A stretch of DNA of 64,000 bases from the NCBI RefSeq assembly GCF_003315415.1, contig NZ_QNSB01000009.1:62001-126000 (forward strand), in the 5' to 3' direction. Positions 8,892-17,768 of this stretch are shown here, in pieces (position 1 is the stretch's first letter; every line of letters starts with the position of its first letter). The notes below the pieces were generated by a model. The model was not told the DNA's origin. It did not search any database and was given only the letters and a program-made list of their open reading frames with translations. This DNA is from Brevibacterium sanguinis. GTDB lineage: Bacteria > Actinomycetota > Actinomycetes > Actinomycetales > Brevibacteriaceae. Made by a program: the position numbers and the translations under genes.

Positions 8892-11800
8892 CTACAGCCC
8901 CGCGAGCGTCTTGGCGATCCGCTTCTCCGACACCGGATGGGCCGTGCCCAGGGAGTTCGCGTAGAGGCTCACGCGCAGCTCTTCGAGCGAGGTGAGGACC
9001 TCGCGCCACGTGCTCGGCAGGGACACGATGAGCTGTGCCCATTCGGCTCTGGCCAGCTCCGGGAACCGATTGCGGATCTTCTTGGCCACGTCGTCGCAGG
9101 CTCCGGTGACGCGGTCCATCAGCTGCCGGTCCCGAACCGGTGAGTTCTCCATCGCGTCGATCCGCAGCACCTGGGCCTGCACCCAGCGCGGCAGGTCTCT
9201 GACCATCTGCCCGGTCATCCCGGACACCGCCTCGGCCGAGACTCGGCTGCCGCGCCACTGCTGGACGTCGGCGAGGTTGGACAGGATCGCCAGGGATGAG
9301 GCCCTCGACACCTTCTTGTCGAGCTCCGTCGTCGCCTTCAGAGCTCTGATCAGGGATGGCAGCAGCGACGAGCAGTCGACGGGCAGCGCCGCCTGGACGG
9401 TCGTCTCCAGCCGGGCGAACTCCTCGGGCGTGGCGACCCACCCCGATTCAGCGGGACCGAGCTCCGCCTCGACGACGCTGCGGATGCCCGCTCGGATCAG
9501 GGCCGAGAGCAGCTCATCGGAGGACTTCTGATGACCCGCGAGGATGAGCTTCTCGTCCATCGTCAGCCCGTCCCGCAGGTACCCCCGCACCTGTGCCGTG
9601 CCCAGGCCGAGCAGAGTGATGAGCCCCTCCCGAGTCGCCGATCGTGACTGCGCCGGTGTGTCGAAGGCGACGAGGTCGACGCTGGAACCGCGGTCGGCAA
9701 GACCGGGGATGACGCCCGCCTCGGCGTCGTCGGGGTCGGCAAGCGTTCCGAAGGACCACGCCGTCAGGCCGGTGCGGGTCGAGAAGGCGGTCTGCTTCTG
9801 CCGGGCCTTGCGCACCTGCGGCTTCGCCTGCGCCGTCAGCTGACCGAGGTCCTCGCCGAGGCCGACGGTCTTCGTCCCGTCGACGACCCGGAACCGGATC
9901 CGCAGGTGAGCAGGGATGCGGTCGCGGTCGAAGTCCTCCGCGCGCACGGTGATCGGCACCAGATCGTTGAGGCCTCCCCCACCCGCGCGTTCGCTGAGGT
10001 GCGCGGCGAGGACCTCCGGCAGGCTGCCTTGATACGGGGTGAGGCTGGGCAGGATGTCGCGGGCGACGTCGGGTGCGGGCACGAAGTACCGGCGCTTGCT
10101 CTTCGGCAGGGACCGGATGTAGGCGGCGACGAGCTCCTCCCGCAGGCCCGGCACCTGCCACGAGAACTCGTCCGGGTCGACGAGGGGCACCGCGGCGGCG
10201 GGCAGCTCGACGGTCACCCCGTCCTCGCTGCTGCCGGGATCGAAGGAGTACCGCAGCTTCGCCTTCGTTCCGTCGGCCAGTTCCCATTCCATCGGGAAGT
10301 CATCGGCCACCGAGGCGGTGAGCTCCTCGCTGTCCTCGCTGAGCAGGATCGACGTCGTGAGATCGAGGATGTGCGGGTCCCGGCGCTTCTGCTTCTTCCA
10401 CCAGGACCGGAAATCCGCTGCCGAGGTGACTGCAGCGGGGATCCGCTCGTCGTAGAAGTCGTAGAGCGCGTCGTCCTGGTCGAGGACGCGCCGGTTGCGG
10501 GTGCGCGAGGCCAGCTCCTCGGCTTCCTCGATGACGGACTGGTTGTGCTCGAGGAACGGGAACCGCTCGTGCCAGTCGCGTTCGATGAGTCCCTTGCGGA
10601 TGAACATGTCGCGCGCACCCTCCCGGTCGAAGGTCCCGTATCCGACTCTGCGGTCGCTCACGAGGGTGACCCCGTAGAGGGAGATCTTCTCGTAGACCAT
10701 CGAGGCCCCGGCCTTCGTCGACCAGTGCGGTTCGGAGTACTGCCGGGTGACGAGGTCCCCTGCCGCGTCGACGACCCAGTCGGGGTCGATGGCGGCGACG
10801 GTGCGCGCCCACAGCCGGGAGGTCTCGACGAGCTCGGCGGCCATGACGAAGTCCGGGTTCTTCTTGAACAGGCCCGACCCGGGGAAGATCGCGAATCGGG
10901 TGCCGCGAGCGCCCTGGTAATCCTTCGTCCGCTCCGACCGGGAGCCGATCATCGACAGCAGACCGGTGAGCAGGGCGCGATGGATCGCGGCGGCGTGGGG
11001 ATCGAGGGTCATGTTCGCGCCCTTCATCCCGGGTCCCTCGGTCTGATCGCGGCCCTTCGTCGCGGTCTTCCTGGCCGCACTGAGCTCGGCGAAGCCGACC
11101 TTCCCCCGCGGTCCGGGTCCGGTCGGCAGCGCCGACCGCCCGTCGTCCGCCCCGCGGCCTTCATCTCCCCGCCGGCTGCGGTCCGTGCGCCCGCGCGCCG
11201 AGGCGCCGGACCCGTTCGCGGTGTCGCCTGGCTCGAGCGTGGCATCCTCACCGGAGTCCTGTCGCCAGCTGGGTCGCTCGACTCGGATTCCCGCCGAGCC
11301 GAGCAGGGACCGCAGCTGACCGACGAGGTCCTGCCATTCCCGGATGCGGACGAAGTTGAGGAACTCGCTCTTGCACAGTCGACGGAACTTCGAGCTCGTC
11401 AGGGACGCCTGAGCGTCGTCGAGGTAGTTCCACAGATTGAGGTAGGAGAGGAAGTCGCTGGCCGGGTGGGTGAAGCGGGCATGCTTCTCATCGGCGGCCG
11501 CCCGCACCTCGGTGGGGCGCTCGCGCGGGTCCTGGATGGACAGCGCGGCGACGATGACGGTGACGTCTCCCCCGCACCCCGCCTCGGCGCCGGCGATGAC
11601 CATCCGCGCCAAGCGCGGGTCGATGGGGAGCACCGACAGCTTCCGGCCGATCGGGGTGACCTCGATGCGGCCGGATCTGTTCGTCGTCAGGGCGCCGAGT
11701 TCGGCGAGCATCGTCCGCCCGTCGCGCACGGCCTTCGCCTCGGGAGGGGTGAGGAACGGGAACGACAGGATCTCCTCGTCACTCGAGGCGAAACCGAGCT

Positions 11801-13121
11801 CGGTCATCTGGAGGATGACACTGGCGAGGTTCGTGCGCAGGATCTCGGGATCGGTGTACTCCGGTCGCGACTCGAAGTCGGCTTCCGAATACAGGCGGAT
11901 GCAGATGCCGTCGCTGGTGCGACCCGACCGGCCCTTGCGCTGGTTCGCACTGGCCTGGGACACCCGTTCGATCGGCAGGCGCTGGACGCGGGTGCGGTTG
12001 GAGTAGCGGGAGATCCGCGCGGTGCCGACGTCGATGACGTACTTGATGCCGGGCACGGTCAGCGAGGTCTCGGCGACGTTGGTGGCGAGCACGATGCGCG
12101 GTCGCGAGTGCGGTCGGAACACCTTCTGCTGCTCTCCCGCGGACAGGCGGGCGAACAGGGGAACGACCTCCCAGTTGCTCAGTCTGGTCCGTCTGCGCAG
12201 GTGAGCCTCGAGGGCGTCGGCGGTGTCGCGAATCTCCCGTTCGCCGGAGAGGAAGACGAGGATGTCGCCGGGAGCTTCCCGGCTGAGCTCGTCGACGGCG
12301 GCGAGGATGCCCTCGGTCTGCTCCTCGACTCCGGTCTCGTAGTCCCCGGAGTCGCCCGGACCGTCGACGTCGTCGTCGGCTGCGTCCTCGATGAGCGGGC
12401 GGTAGCGGACCTCGACCGGGTAGGTGCGGCCTTCGACCCTGATGATCGGGGCGTCGTCGAAGTGGGCGGAGAAGGACTCGGGGTCGATCGTCGCCGAGGT
12501 GATGATGATCTTGAGGTCGGGCCGATGCCTGCGCACTTCCTTGAGATAGCCGAGGAGGAAGTCGATGTTGAGGCTGCGTTCGTGCGCCTCGTCGATGATG
12601 ATGACCTCGTAGTCGCGCAGGAGCTTGTCCCGCGACAGCTCCGAGAGGAGGATTCCGTCGGTCATCACCTTGACCCGGGTCGAGTCGGCGACCTGAGCGG
12701 TGAAGCGGACCTGGTAGCCGATGGTCGACCCGAGGTCCTCGCCGAGCTCGTCGGCGATGCGTTCGGCCACGGTGCGGGCCGCGATCCGCCGGGGCTGGGT
12801 GTGACCGATCATGCCCTCGACGCCCAGGCCCAGTTCGAGGCAGATCTTCGGCAGCTGGGTCGTCTTCCCCGAGCCGGTCTCGCCGGCGATGATGACGACC
12901 TGGTTCTCGGCGATCGCCGCGGCGATCTCGTCCCTGGCCGCACTGACGGGCAGCTCCGGCGGGTAGGTGACCTCGACTGTCGTCGCCTCGCGGGCGGCCC
13001 GCAGACGTGCGCGGCGGTCGCGGTGCTGGGCGCCGGTTCTCCTGGAGGTCTTGCGCCGAGGCGGTCGCCGGCTCTTCGTGCTCGAGTCCGTGGGCGAAGG
13101 TATGTGCTTGTCCTGTGACAT
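8892..13121 (-). CDS. hrpA: ATP-dependent RNA helicase HrpA
   Basis: A 1409-aa DEAH-box helicase. After a basic N-terminus come GETGSGKTTQLPK (Walker A, near residue 78), IIIDEAHERS, the TSAT motif, and QRKGRSGRTSDG (motif VI) near 390-400. HA2/OB regions and a long C-terminal DUF3418 part follow, the HrpA arrangement (family usually about 1300 aa). A charged, low-complexity linker near residues 620-690 with many R, G, D and S accounts for the extra length. The ATG at 13121 has TAAGCT 9 nt upstream. HrpA proteins act on RNA; in enterobacteria they have been linked to mRNA processing and rescue of stalled ribosomes. The gene is apparently monocistronic. Confidence 0.95.
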   Translation of the reverse strand: MSQDKHIPSPTDSSTKSRRPPRRKTSRRTGAQHRDRRARLRAAREATTVEVTYPPELPVSAARDEIAAAIAENQVVIIAGETGSGKTTQLPKICLELGLGVEGMIGHTQPRRIAARTVAERIADELGEDLGSTIGYQVRFTAQVADSTRVKVMTDGILLSELSRDKLLRDYEVIIIDEAHERSLNIDFLLGYLKEVRRHRPDLKIIITSATIDPESFSAHFDDAPIIRVEGRTYPVEVRYRPLIEDAADDDVDGPGDSGDYETGVEEQTEGILAAVDELSREAPGDILVFLSGEREIRDTADALEAHLRRRTRLSNWEVVPLFARLSAGEQQKVFRPHSRPRIVLATNVAETSLTVPGIKYVIDVGTARISRYSNRTRVQRLPIERVSQASANQRKGRSGRTSDGICIRLYSEADFESRPEYTDPEILRTNLASVILQMTELGFASSDEEILSFPFLTPPEAKAVRDGRTMLAELGALTTNRSGRIEVTPIGRKLSVLPIDPRLARMVIAGAEAGCGGDVTVIVAALSIQDPRERPTEVRAAADEKHARFTHPASDFLSYLNLWNYLDDAQASLTSSKFRRLCKSEFLNFVRIREWQDLVGQLRSLLGSAGIRVERPSWRQDSGEDATLEPGDTANGSGASARGRTDRSRRGDEGRGADDGRSALPTGPGPRGKVGFAELSAARKTATKGRDQTEGPGMKGANMTLDPHAAAIHRALLTGLLSMIGSRSERTKDYQGARGTRFAIFPGSGLFKKNPDFVMAAELVETSRLWARTVAAIDPDWVVDAAGDLVTRQYSEPHWSTKAGASMVYEKISLYGVTLVSDRRVGYGTFDREGARDMFIRKGLIERDWHERFPFLEHNQSVIEEAEELASRTRNRRVLDQDDALYDFYDERIPAAVTSAADFRSWWKKQKRRDPHILDLTTSILLSEDSEELTASVADDFPMEWELADGTKAKLRYSFDPGSSEDGVTVELPAAAVPLVDPDEFSWQVPGLREELVAAYIRSLPKSKRRYFVPAPDVARDILPSLTPYQGSLPEVLAAHLSERAGGGGLNDLVPITVRAEDFDRDRIPAHLRIRFRVVDGTKTVGLGEDLGQLTAQAKPQVRKARQKQTAFSTRTGLTAWSFGTLADPDDAEAGVIPGLADRGSSVDLVAFDTPAQSRSATREGLITLLGLGTAQVRGYLRDGLTMDEKLILAGHQKSSDELLSALIRAGIRSVVEAELGPAESGWVATPEEFARLETTVQAALPVDCSSLLPSLIRALKATTELDKKVSRASSLAILSNLADVQQWRGSRVSAEAVSGMTGQMVRDLPRWVQAQVLRIDAMENSPVRDRQLMDRVTGACDDVAKKIRNRFPELARAEWAQLIVSLPSTWREVLTSLEELRVSLYANSLGTAHPVSEKRIAKTLAGL

Positions 13122-13487
13122 CTCGACCCCAGCTTAGTCGCGTTGCACTCGGAAGGCAGCGCTGCCCCGGATCGTGGTCCATCCGTGCGCTATACCGAAT
13201 CTTCCCGAGAGGACATCTGCTGCATGTTCTCTCTGATGCCCGCGAGTTCGAACACATAGCGGACGGCGCATGTTGTTCGTCGTCGGTGCGTGACCTCGCG
13301 GCTGCAGAACAGAGAGACGTCGAGCGTCGAGCCTTCCAGTCGGGTCAACCTGCGCCGAACCGCTTTGGCGGTGAACGTCGCGATCGCGACTGTGTACCGC
13401 GTCTTCGCGGTCCTCGGACGGTCTTGTCGCATCGTCGGCTCACCACGATGGGAGACGAAAGCACCGCTGGGAGGCCCCGGATATCGT
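13122..13487. other. 366-bp gap without an assignable gene
   Basis: Between hrpA and the TfoX-like gene lies a stretch with visibly more A/T than its surroundings. Short ORFs exist on both strands but none shows a ribosome site, a leaderless box or a recognisable motif. It may be the remnant of a decayed gene or a long 3' region of the arsR operon. I see no clear repeat or hairpin. Confidence 0.4.
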
Positions 13488-13835
13488 TCATCGATGGACT
13501 CCCGTGACGAGGCGGTTGTAGTCCATCGCGATCTCGACCCATGTTGCCAATTGCTCGTCGTCGCTGATCGCGTCGGCTGCGACTTCGATCCACCCTGGTC
13601 CCATGTCGCGACCCGGCCCCATCTCCGCCTGGATCGCTCCTCGTCTAGTGAGGAGTTTGTCATGCCGGTCGCCGTCGACTCGCACGAGGAGGCCCCCGTC
13701 TTTGAGTGCGCTGACGATCATCTTCTCGTTGACCATCACGGACCTGCCACCGAACATCGACACCTCCCGCACCACGGGCTCGTCGACGAGCATGACACGG
13801 AGACGCTCGATGAGGACGTTCTGCTCGGGAGTCAT
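13488..13835 (-). CDS. TfoX/Sxy N-terminal domain protein
   Basis: A 115-aa protein matching the TfoX N-terminal domain: REVSMFGGRSVMVNEKMIVSAL near residue 25 and a later GWIEVAADAISDDEQLATWVEIAMDY helix region. In gamma-proteobacteria the two-domain TfoX/Sxy is a competence regulator; single-domain actinobacterial forms have no established function. It is the last gene of the arsR-SRPBCC-SnoaL-tfoX group, 15 bp after the SnoaL-like gene. Such small proteins often travel with ArsR-SRPBCC pairs. Confidence 0.8.
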   Translation of the reverse strand: MTPEQNVLIERLRVMLVDEPVVREVSMFGGRSVMVNEKMIVSALKDGGLLVRVDGDRHDKLLTRRGAIQAEMGPGRDMGPGWIEVAADAISDDEQLATWVEIAMDYNRLVTGVHR

Positions 13836-13850
13836 CGCCGGCCCTGCTTC

Positions 13851-14210
13851 TCAGCCCTGCTCGGGCGTACCGTAGGAGAGCCGGTCGAAGATCAGCACGC
13901 TCGACGCGATCTTCCCGTTCTCGACGGTGAAGTACTCGGCCGCCGGGGTCGTGGAGGTGCCGGCGGTCTGCGGGTAGTAGAACAGCGCCACCCGGTTCCC
14001 GTCGGCGAACTCGGCGATGTCGCTGATGCCGGTGAGCATCGGCGCGAATCCTCCGATGAACTCTCGGTAGGCTTCCTTGCCTTCCAGGTCGACGCCGGGG
14101 GCGCGGCAGGTGATCTCGTCGGAGACGAGGTTCATCGCGGTGTCGATATCGCCGCTCGTCCACGCCCGGTGGTACTGCTGCACGGTGTCGTATGCGGTGC
14201 TCTGAGTCAT
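13851..14210 (-). CDS. SnoaL-like / NTF2-fold protein
   Basis: A 119-aa single-domain protein of the NTF2-like superfamily. It begins with a helical YDTVQQYHRAWTSGDIDTAMNLV motif, typical of SnoaL-like or DUF4440-type proteins, followed by alternating strands such as NRVALFYYP and AAEYFTVENGKI. Its function may be enzymatic or ligand binding and cannot be specified. The ATG at 14210 follows AGGAGGACAAC, a strong ribosome site. It sits between the SRPBCC and TfoX-like genes in what looks like one operon under the ArsR regulator. Confidence 0.82.
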   Translation of the reverse strand: MTQSTAYDTVQQYHRAWTSGDIDTAMNLVSDEITCRAPGVDLEGKEAYREFIGGFAPMLTGISDIAEFADGNRVALFYYPQTAGTSTTPAAEYFTVENGKIASSVLIFDRLSYGTPEQG

Positions 14211-14254
14211 GTTGTCCTCCTATGTTGGTGCTGCGGAAACAGCGTCGGGTGTGT

Positions 14255-14689
14255 TCAGTCCGGGAGCGGGTGCCAGCCGTCCGGTCCGGCGTCACCGCCG
14301 GCTCCGACGACGGCGAGGCGGGGCAGGAAGTTCGCCCACCCGTCGGCGTGGCCCCGCACCTCGGTATCGGGCAAGTCGGAATGGCAGAGGTCGACGCGGG
14401 TACCGCCATCCACCCGCGTAAGCCGGAACTCGACGGTCGATGCCCCCGCCGGAAGATCGTCGCTCCCGAGAAAGCCCCACGACACGACCACACGGTGCGG
14501 CGGCTCGACGTGCAGGTACTCACCTCGCACGGGGTGCCCAGCGATATCGACGGCGAACTTCCCACCGGGAGTCGGATCGAGGTCGGCGTACTGTCCCATC
14601 CACGCAGTCATGCCCTCGTTCGTGGTCAGGTACTCGAACACCGTCTCGGGTGCGGCGGCGATGTCGATGGAGTCGCGGAACTCAGCCAT
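14255..14689 (-). CDS. SRPBCC (AHSA1-like) domain protein
   Basis: A 144-aa START/Bet v1-fold protein. The start FRDSIDIAAAPETVFEYLTTNEGMTAWMG and the middle GEYLHVEPPHRVVVSWGF are typical of Aha1-like SRPBCC proteins that bind a hydrophobic ligand. Its ATG overlaps the end of arsR by 8 bp, so expression is coupled. ArsR-SRPBCC pairs are very common in actinobacteria; the ligand is generally unknown. Confidence 0.88.
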   Translation of the reverse strand: MAEFRDSIDIAAAPETVFEYLTTNEGMTAWMGQYADLDPTPGGKFAVDIAGHPVRGEYLHVEPPHRVVVSWGFLGSDDLPAGASTVEFRLTRVDGGTRVDLCHSDLPDTEVRGHADGWANFLPRLAVVGAGGDAGPDGWHPLPD

Positions 14690-15017
14690 GATCCTTCACC
14701 TGCCGAGACTCGATCACGGACTTCAAGTCGGCCAGCTTCGTCGGCCAGAAATCGTCCAGGTATGAGCGCACCGCCGCCAGCCCGTCGGTGTCGACCGCGA
14801 ACAGATGCCGGGTTCCCTCCCTCGTGCTCGTTGCAAGGCCGGCCTTGCGAAGCACCCCCAGGTGATGAGAGGCCGTCTGCTGAGAGAGACCGAGCTCTTC
14901 AGCGATCACTCCCACAGGTTGCGGGGCAGATCGGATCACCCGTAGGATCGCCCGGCGGTTCCCGTCAGCCAACGCGCGCAACGCTAAGTCAAGGTTGGCT
15001 GCTGCCTCTGCGCCCAT
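14682..15017 (-). CDS. ArsR family winged-helix regulator
   Basis: A 111-aa regulator. The recognition region QPVGVIAEELGLSQQTASHHLGVLRKAGLATSTREG is a classic ArsR winged helix. No metal-binding cysteine cluster is seen, so it is probably not a metal sensor but one of the SRPBCC-linked class. The ATG at 15017 follows GAGGAGATGCG. It heads the operon to 13488 and likely autoregulates from the inverted repeat at 15035-15048, which covers its TAGACT -10 box. Confidence 0.9.
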   Translation of the reverse strand: MGAEAAANLDLALRALADGNRRAILRVIRSAPQPVGVIAEELGLSQQTASHHLGVLRKAGLATSTREGTRHLFAVDTDGLAAVRSYLDDFWPTKLADLKSVIESRQVKDHG

Positions 15018-15034
15018 CGCATCTCCTCACGTGA

Positions 15035-15048
15035 TCAGACCAGTCTAA
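15035..15048 (-). promoter_or_regulatory. Likely ArsR operator overlapping the -10 box
   Basis: TCAGACCAGTCTAA is a near-perfect dyad 17 bp upstream of the arsR start. On the minus strand it contains TAGACT (15042-15047), a plausible -10 element. The overlap suits autorepression. Confidence 0.5.
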
Positions 15049-15319
15049 CACAAACTCAGGCTTGTACTCATGGAGATTGGTCGAGGGCGATCCGTTTCAA
15101 CCGATCAGCGTCACGCCTGGCTGCCGCCGGTAGACCCGGCTGAAAACGAAGCAGTGTTTCTCCAGCCGGATGTCGGTCCTCCTTGCATGACCTCCCTAGT
15201 GAGGGCGTGGACTATTCCTGTGAGATCGATCGACTCCACCCGAGCAGGCCTCACCGGCCGCAATTGCGGACTTGCCAGCAGCTCCAGCGCCCAGCGGCAG
15301 CGGCACTTAGACTGTGGGA

Positions 15320-15838
15320 ATGGGACTGCCGACAGCGCAGCGGATCGTCTTCCGCGAGATGACTACTGCCGATCTCGATCTCGTCCATTCGCTGCTCGGC
15401 GATCCGCAAGTCATGGCCTTCTATCCCCGGCCGAAGACACTCGAGGAATGCGCTTTGTGGATTCGCCGCAACCGGGACAGCTACGCGGCTTTGGGATTCG
15501 GCCTGTGGATTCTCGAAGACCTCAGCGGTCGGTTCCTCGGTGAGTGCGGTCTGATTCTCCAGGACATCAATGGAGGGAAGGTCGAAGTCGGCTACCACCT
15601 GTCGCCCTCTGCTCAGGGTCGCGGATATGCCGCAGAGGCGGCCCGTGCCTGCATCGAGTTCGCACGCGAGAAGGACATCGGAGACCTCATCGCGATCATC
15701 GATCCGGCGAATGCGGCCTCTCGCGCGGTTGCGCTGAGCGCCGGGATGTCCTGGTGGCGAAACGAGATCGTGTTCGGCGGGCAGAAGGAGATCTACCGGA
15801 TCGTCCTGTCCGCGAGCGCGGTCAGCTTCGCGACGTAG
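15320..15838 (+). CDS. GNAT family N-acetyltransferase (RimJ/RimL-like)
   Basis: A 172-aa acetyltransferase of the ribosomal-protein/aminoacyl type (Acetyltransf_3). The family start RIVFREMTTADLDLVHSLLGDPQVMAFY and the acetyl-CoA loop LSPSAQGRGYAAEAARACIEFA are both present. The start is ATG 15320 because TAGACT (15308-15313) stands 6 nt upstream and there is no ribosome site; the GTG at 15314 would abut the box. Its last 46 bp overlap the convergent DinB-like gene. The acceptor substrate is unknown. Confidence 0.88.
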   Translation: MGLPTAQRIVFREMTTADLDLVHSLLGDPQVMAFYPRPKTLEECALWIRRNRDSYAALGFGLWILEDLSGRFLGECGLILQDINGGKVEVGYHLSPSAQGRGYAAEAARACIEFAREKDIGDLIAIIDPANAASRAVALSAGMSWWRNEIVFGGQKEIYRIVLSASAVSFAT

Positions 15839-16368
15839 GCATCCCAGTCCTGGTCGTCGGGGATGTTGGTGTTGTCGACCTTCATCCCGATCCGGCCGTC
15901 GATCCCCTCCCGCAGGATGTCGGCCTGCCCGAGGTGCCGGCTGAGCTCGACGAGGACGTGGACGATGGCGCGGTGCAGGGTGACCTCGTCCTGCGGCGGG
16001 GCCCAGTGCGGGACGCGTCCGCGCGCGTCGAGCGGAAGCGATTCGATAGTCTCGTCGGCGAAGGCCCACACCCGTCGGTAGAGATCGCAGACCGAGGCGG
16101 CGGATTCGTCCGCGGTCGCGTACCAGTCGGCCTGCGGGTCGGAGTCGAACACCTCGTCGGCGATCACCTCGGCGGGATTCGGCCAGGGTCTGCCGAAGGT
16201 GTCGCCGAGGTAGCCGATCTCCACCTGCGCCATGTGCTTGACGATCCCGAGGAGATTCATGCCCGTCGGGGTCCGTGGCAGCCGCAGCTCCCTCTCGCTG
16301 AGCCCGTCGAGCTTCCACAGCAGGGCTTCTCGGCTCGACTGCAGGTAATCGCGCAGGATCGTCTTCAT
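15793..16368 (-). CDS. DinB-like / DUF664 family protein
   Basis: A 191-aa four-helix-bundle protein of the DinB/DUF664 group. Conserved parts are PTGMNLLGIVKHMAQVEIGYLG (first metal-type histidine), DEVTLHRAIVHVLVELSRHLGQADILREGIDG (second histidine cluster) and a final W/Y-rich segment. In actinobacteria related proteins include mycothiol-dependent transferases, but many are unassigned. The start is ATG 16368: TAGGGT (16375-16380) is 6 nt upstream, giving a leaderless message. The 3' end overlaps the convergent GNAT gene by 46 bp. Confidence 0.85.
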   Translation of the reverse strand: MKTILRDYLQSSREALLWKLDGLSERELRLPRTPTGMNLLGIVKHMAQVEIGYLGDTFGRPWPNPAEVIADEVFDSDPQADWYATADESAASVCDLYRRVWAFADETIESLPLDARGRVPHWAPPQDEVTLHRAIVHVLVELSRHLGQADILREGIDGRIGMKVDNTNIPDDQDWDAYVAKLTALADRTIR

Positions 16369-16399
16369 GGTCACACCCTACCCTTGGCGAAGGCCCTGG

Positions 16400-17698
16400 T
16401 CAGCCGCCCCAGATCGGGGCGAGGCTCGTGTAGAGCTGGTGGACGCCGAGGACGATGAAGAGCAGGGCGGTGATGCCCAGGGCGATGTTGGTGTGCAGTC
16501 TGTTCGCCCATTCCTTCGGGACGCGCTTGCCGTTGAGCAGTCCGAGCAGCGTCAGTGCCAGGAAGGGCATGAACAGCGAACCGAGCACACCGTAGGCGAG
16601 GATGAGGCCGATCGGCTTGCCGAGCAGGAACAGGAGCATCGGCGGGAAGGTCAGCCACAGCAGGTAGAACTTGAAGTACTTCCCACCGGTGAGGGTGTCC
16701 GGATGCCCACCGGGCTTGTTCCGCATGTGGCCCCAGAAGTCGGCGAACATCAGCGAGACTCCGTTCCACACGCCGATGATCGACGAGAACGACGCGGCCC
16801 AGAAGCCGATGAGGAACCCGGTGCCGACGACCTCGCCGTAGCGGTCGTTGAGGACGTCGGAGAGATCGAGCAGACCCTCGTCCCCGCCGGAGATCGAGAC
16901 GCCGGCGGCGCGGACCACCTCGGCGCCGACGATGAGCATGGCGATGACGAAGATCCCGGTCATCACATAGGCCATCGAGTTGTCGATCCTCATCACGCGC
17001 ATCCACTTGGGCGTGTACCACCCCTTCTCGCGCAGCCAGTAGCCGTAGGCGGCCAGGGTGATCGTGCCGCCGACCCCGCCGGCGAGCGCGAGGGTGTAGA
17101 TGACCCCGCCCTCGGGGATCAGGGGGATGAGGCCCTTGAGCATGTCGGGGACGTTGGGCACGGCGATGACGGCGAGTCCGACGACGGTGACGAACATGAT
17201 GCCGACGAGGACCGCGGTGACCTTCTCGAAGAACGCGTAGCGTCCGAACCAGACCATGGCGAAGCCGGCCAGTCCCATGAGCACCGAGCAGATGGTGAGA
17301 TCGAGACTGGGGAAGAGGGCGACGACCGGCAGGGCGGCCGAGCTCATCGCCGTCGCGCCGTAGACGAATCCCCAGATGAGGATGTAGGGACCGAAGTACC
17401 ACGTCGTCCACCGCCCCAGTGACCGCCACCCTTCGAAGATCGTGCGCCCGGTGGCCAGGGTGTAGCGTCCGGCGCCCTCGACGAGGATGATCTTGAGGAT
17501 CACGCCGACGATGACCGCCCACAGCAGGGCATAGCCGTACTGGCTGCCGGCGACGAGCGTCGCCACCATATCGGCGGCTCCGACTCCCGTCGCGGCGACG
17601 ACCAGTCCGGGACCGATGATCTTCCATTTCGCCGGTCCGGGAGCGTCGAAGGCTTCCGGATCGATCGGTGCTTGTGAGTTCTTCGACATGTGAGCCAT
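16400..17698 (-). CDS. NRAMP-like divalent metal transporter with atypical TM1 motif
   Basis: A 432-aa polytopic membrane protein with about 11 hydrophobic segments and NRAMP family stretches: GPGLVVAATGVGAADMVAT in TM1, SQYGYALLWAVIVGVILKIILVEGAGRYTLATG in TM2, and AASFSSIIGVWNGVSLMFADF in the middle. The canonical TM1 metal motif DPGN is replaced by TGVGAAD, and no MPH-type TM6 motif is visible (AGGVGGTITLAAYGYW occupies that region). It therefore belongs to the divergent NRAMP-related group, and transport of Mn2+/Fe2+ should not be assumed. The ATG at 17698 has GGGAGGGG upstream; an ATG nine bases later is possible. It is divergent from the DUF202 pair. Confidence 0.85.
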   Translation of the reverse strand: MAHMSKNSQAPIDPEAFDAPGPAKWKIIGPGLVVAATGVGAADMVATLVAGSQYGYALLWAVIVGVILKIILVEGAGRYTLATGRTIFEGWRSLGRWTTWYFGPYILIWGFVYGATAMSSAALPVVALFPSLDLTICSVLMGLAGFAMVWFGRYAFFEKVTAVLVGIMFVTVVGLAVIAVPNVPDMLKGLIPLIPEGGVIYTLALAGGVGGTITLAAYGYWLREKGWYTPKWMRVMRIDNSMAYVMTGIFVIAMLIVGAEVVRAAGVSISGGDEGLLDLSDVLNDRYGEVVGTGFLIGFWAASFSSIIGVWNGVSLMFADFWGHMRNKPGGHPDTLTGGKYFKFYLLWLTFPPMLLFLLGKPIGLILAYGVLGSLFMPFLALTLLGLLNGKRVPKEWANRLHTNIALGITALLFIVLGVHQLYTSLAPIWGG

Positions 17699-17768
17699 TC
17701 CATCACAGCCCCTCCCGCGAGCGCATGGTCGCTCGGACTCCACCGTGGCGACAGGCTATCCTCGAGGG

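Noticed and set aside
9906-13118. Very long open frame on the plus strand opposite hrpA
   Set aside because: It mirrors hrpA's codon structure (GC-rich third positions leave the complement open), has no motif and no ribosome site.
17753-17762. AGGCTATCCT as a DtxR/IdeR-type iron box between the NRAMP-like and DUF202 genes
   Set aside because: It matches only one half of the 19-bp consensus and is better explained by the TATCCT -10 box.
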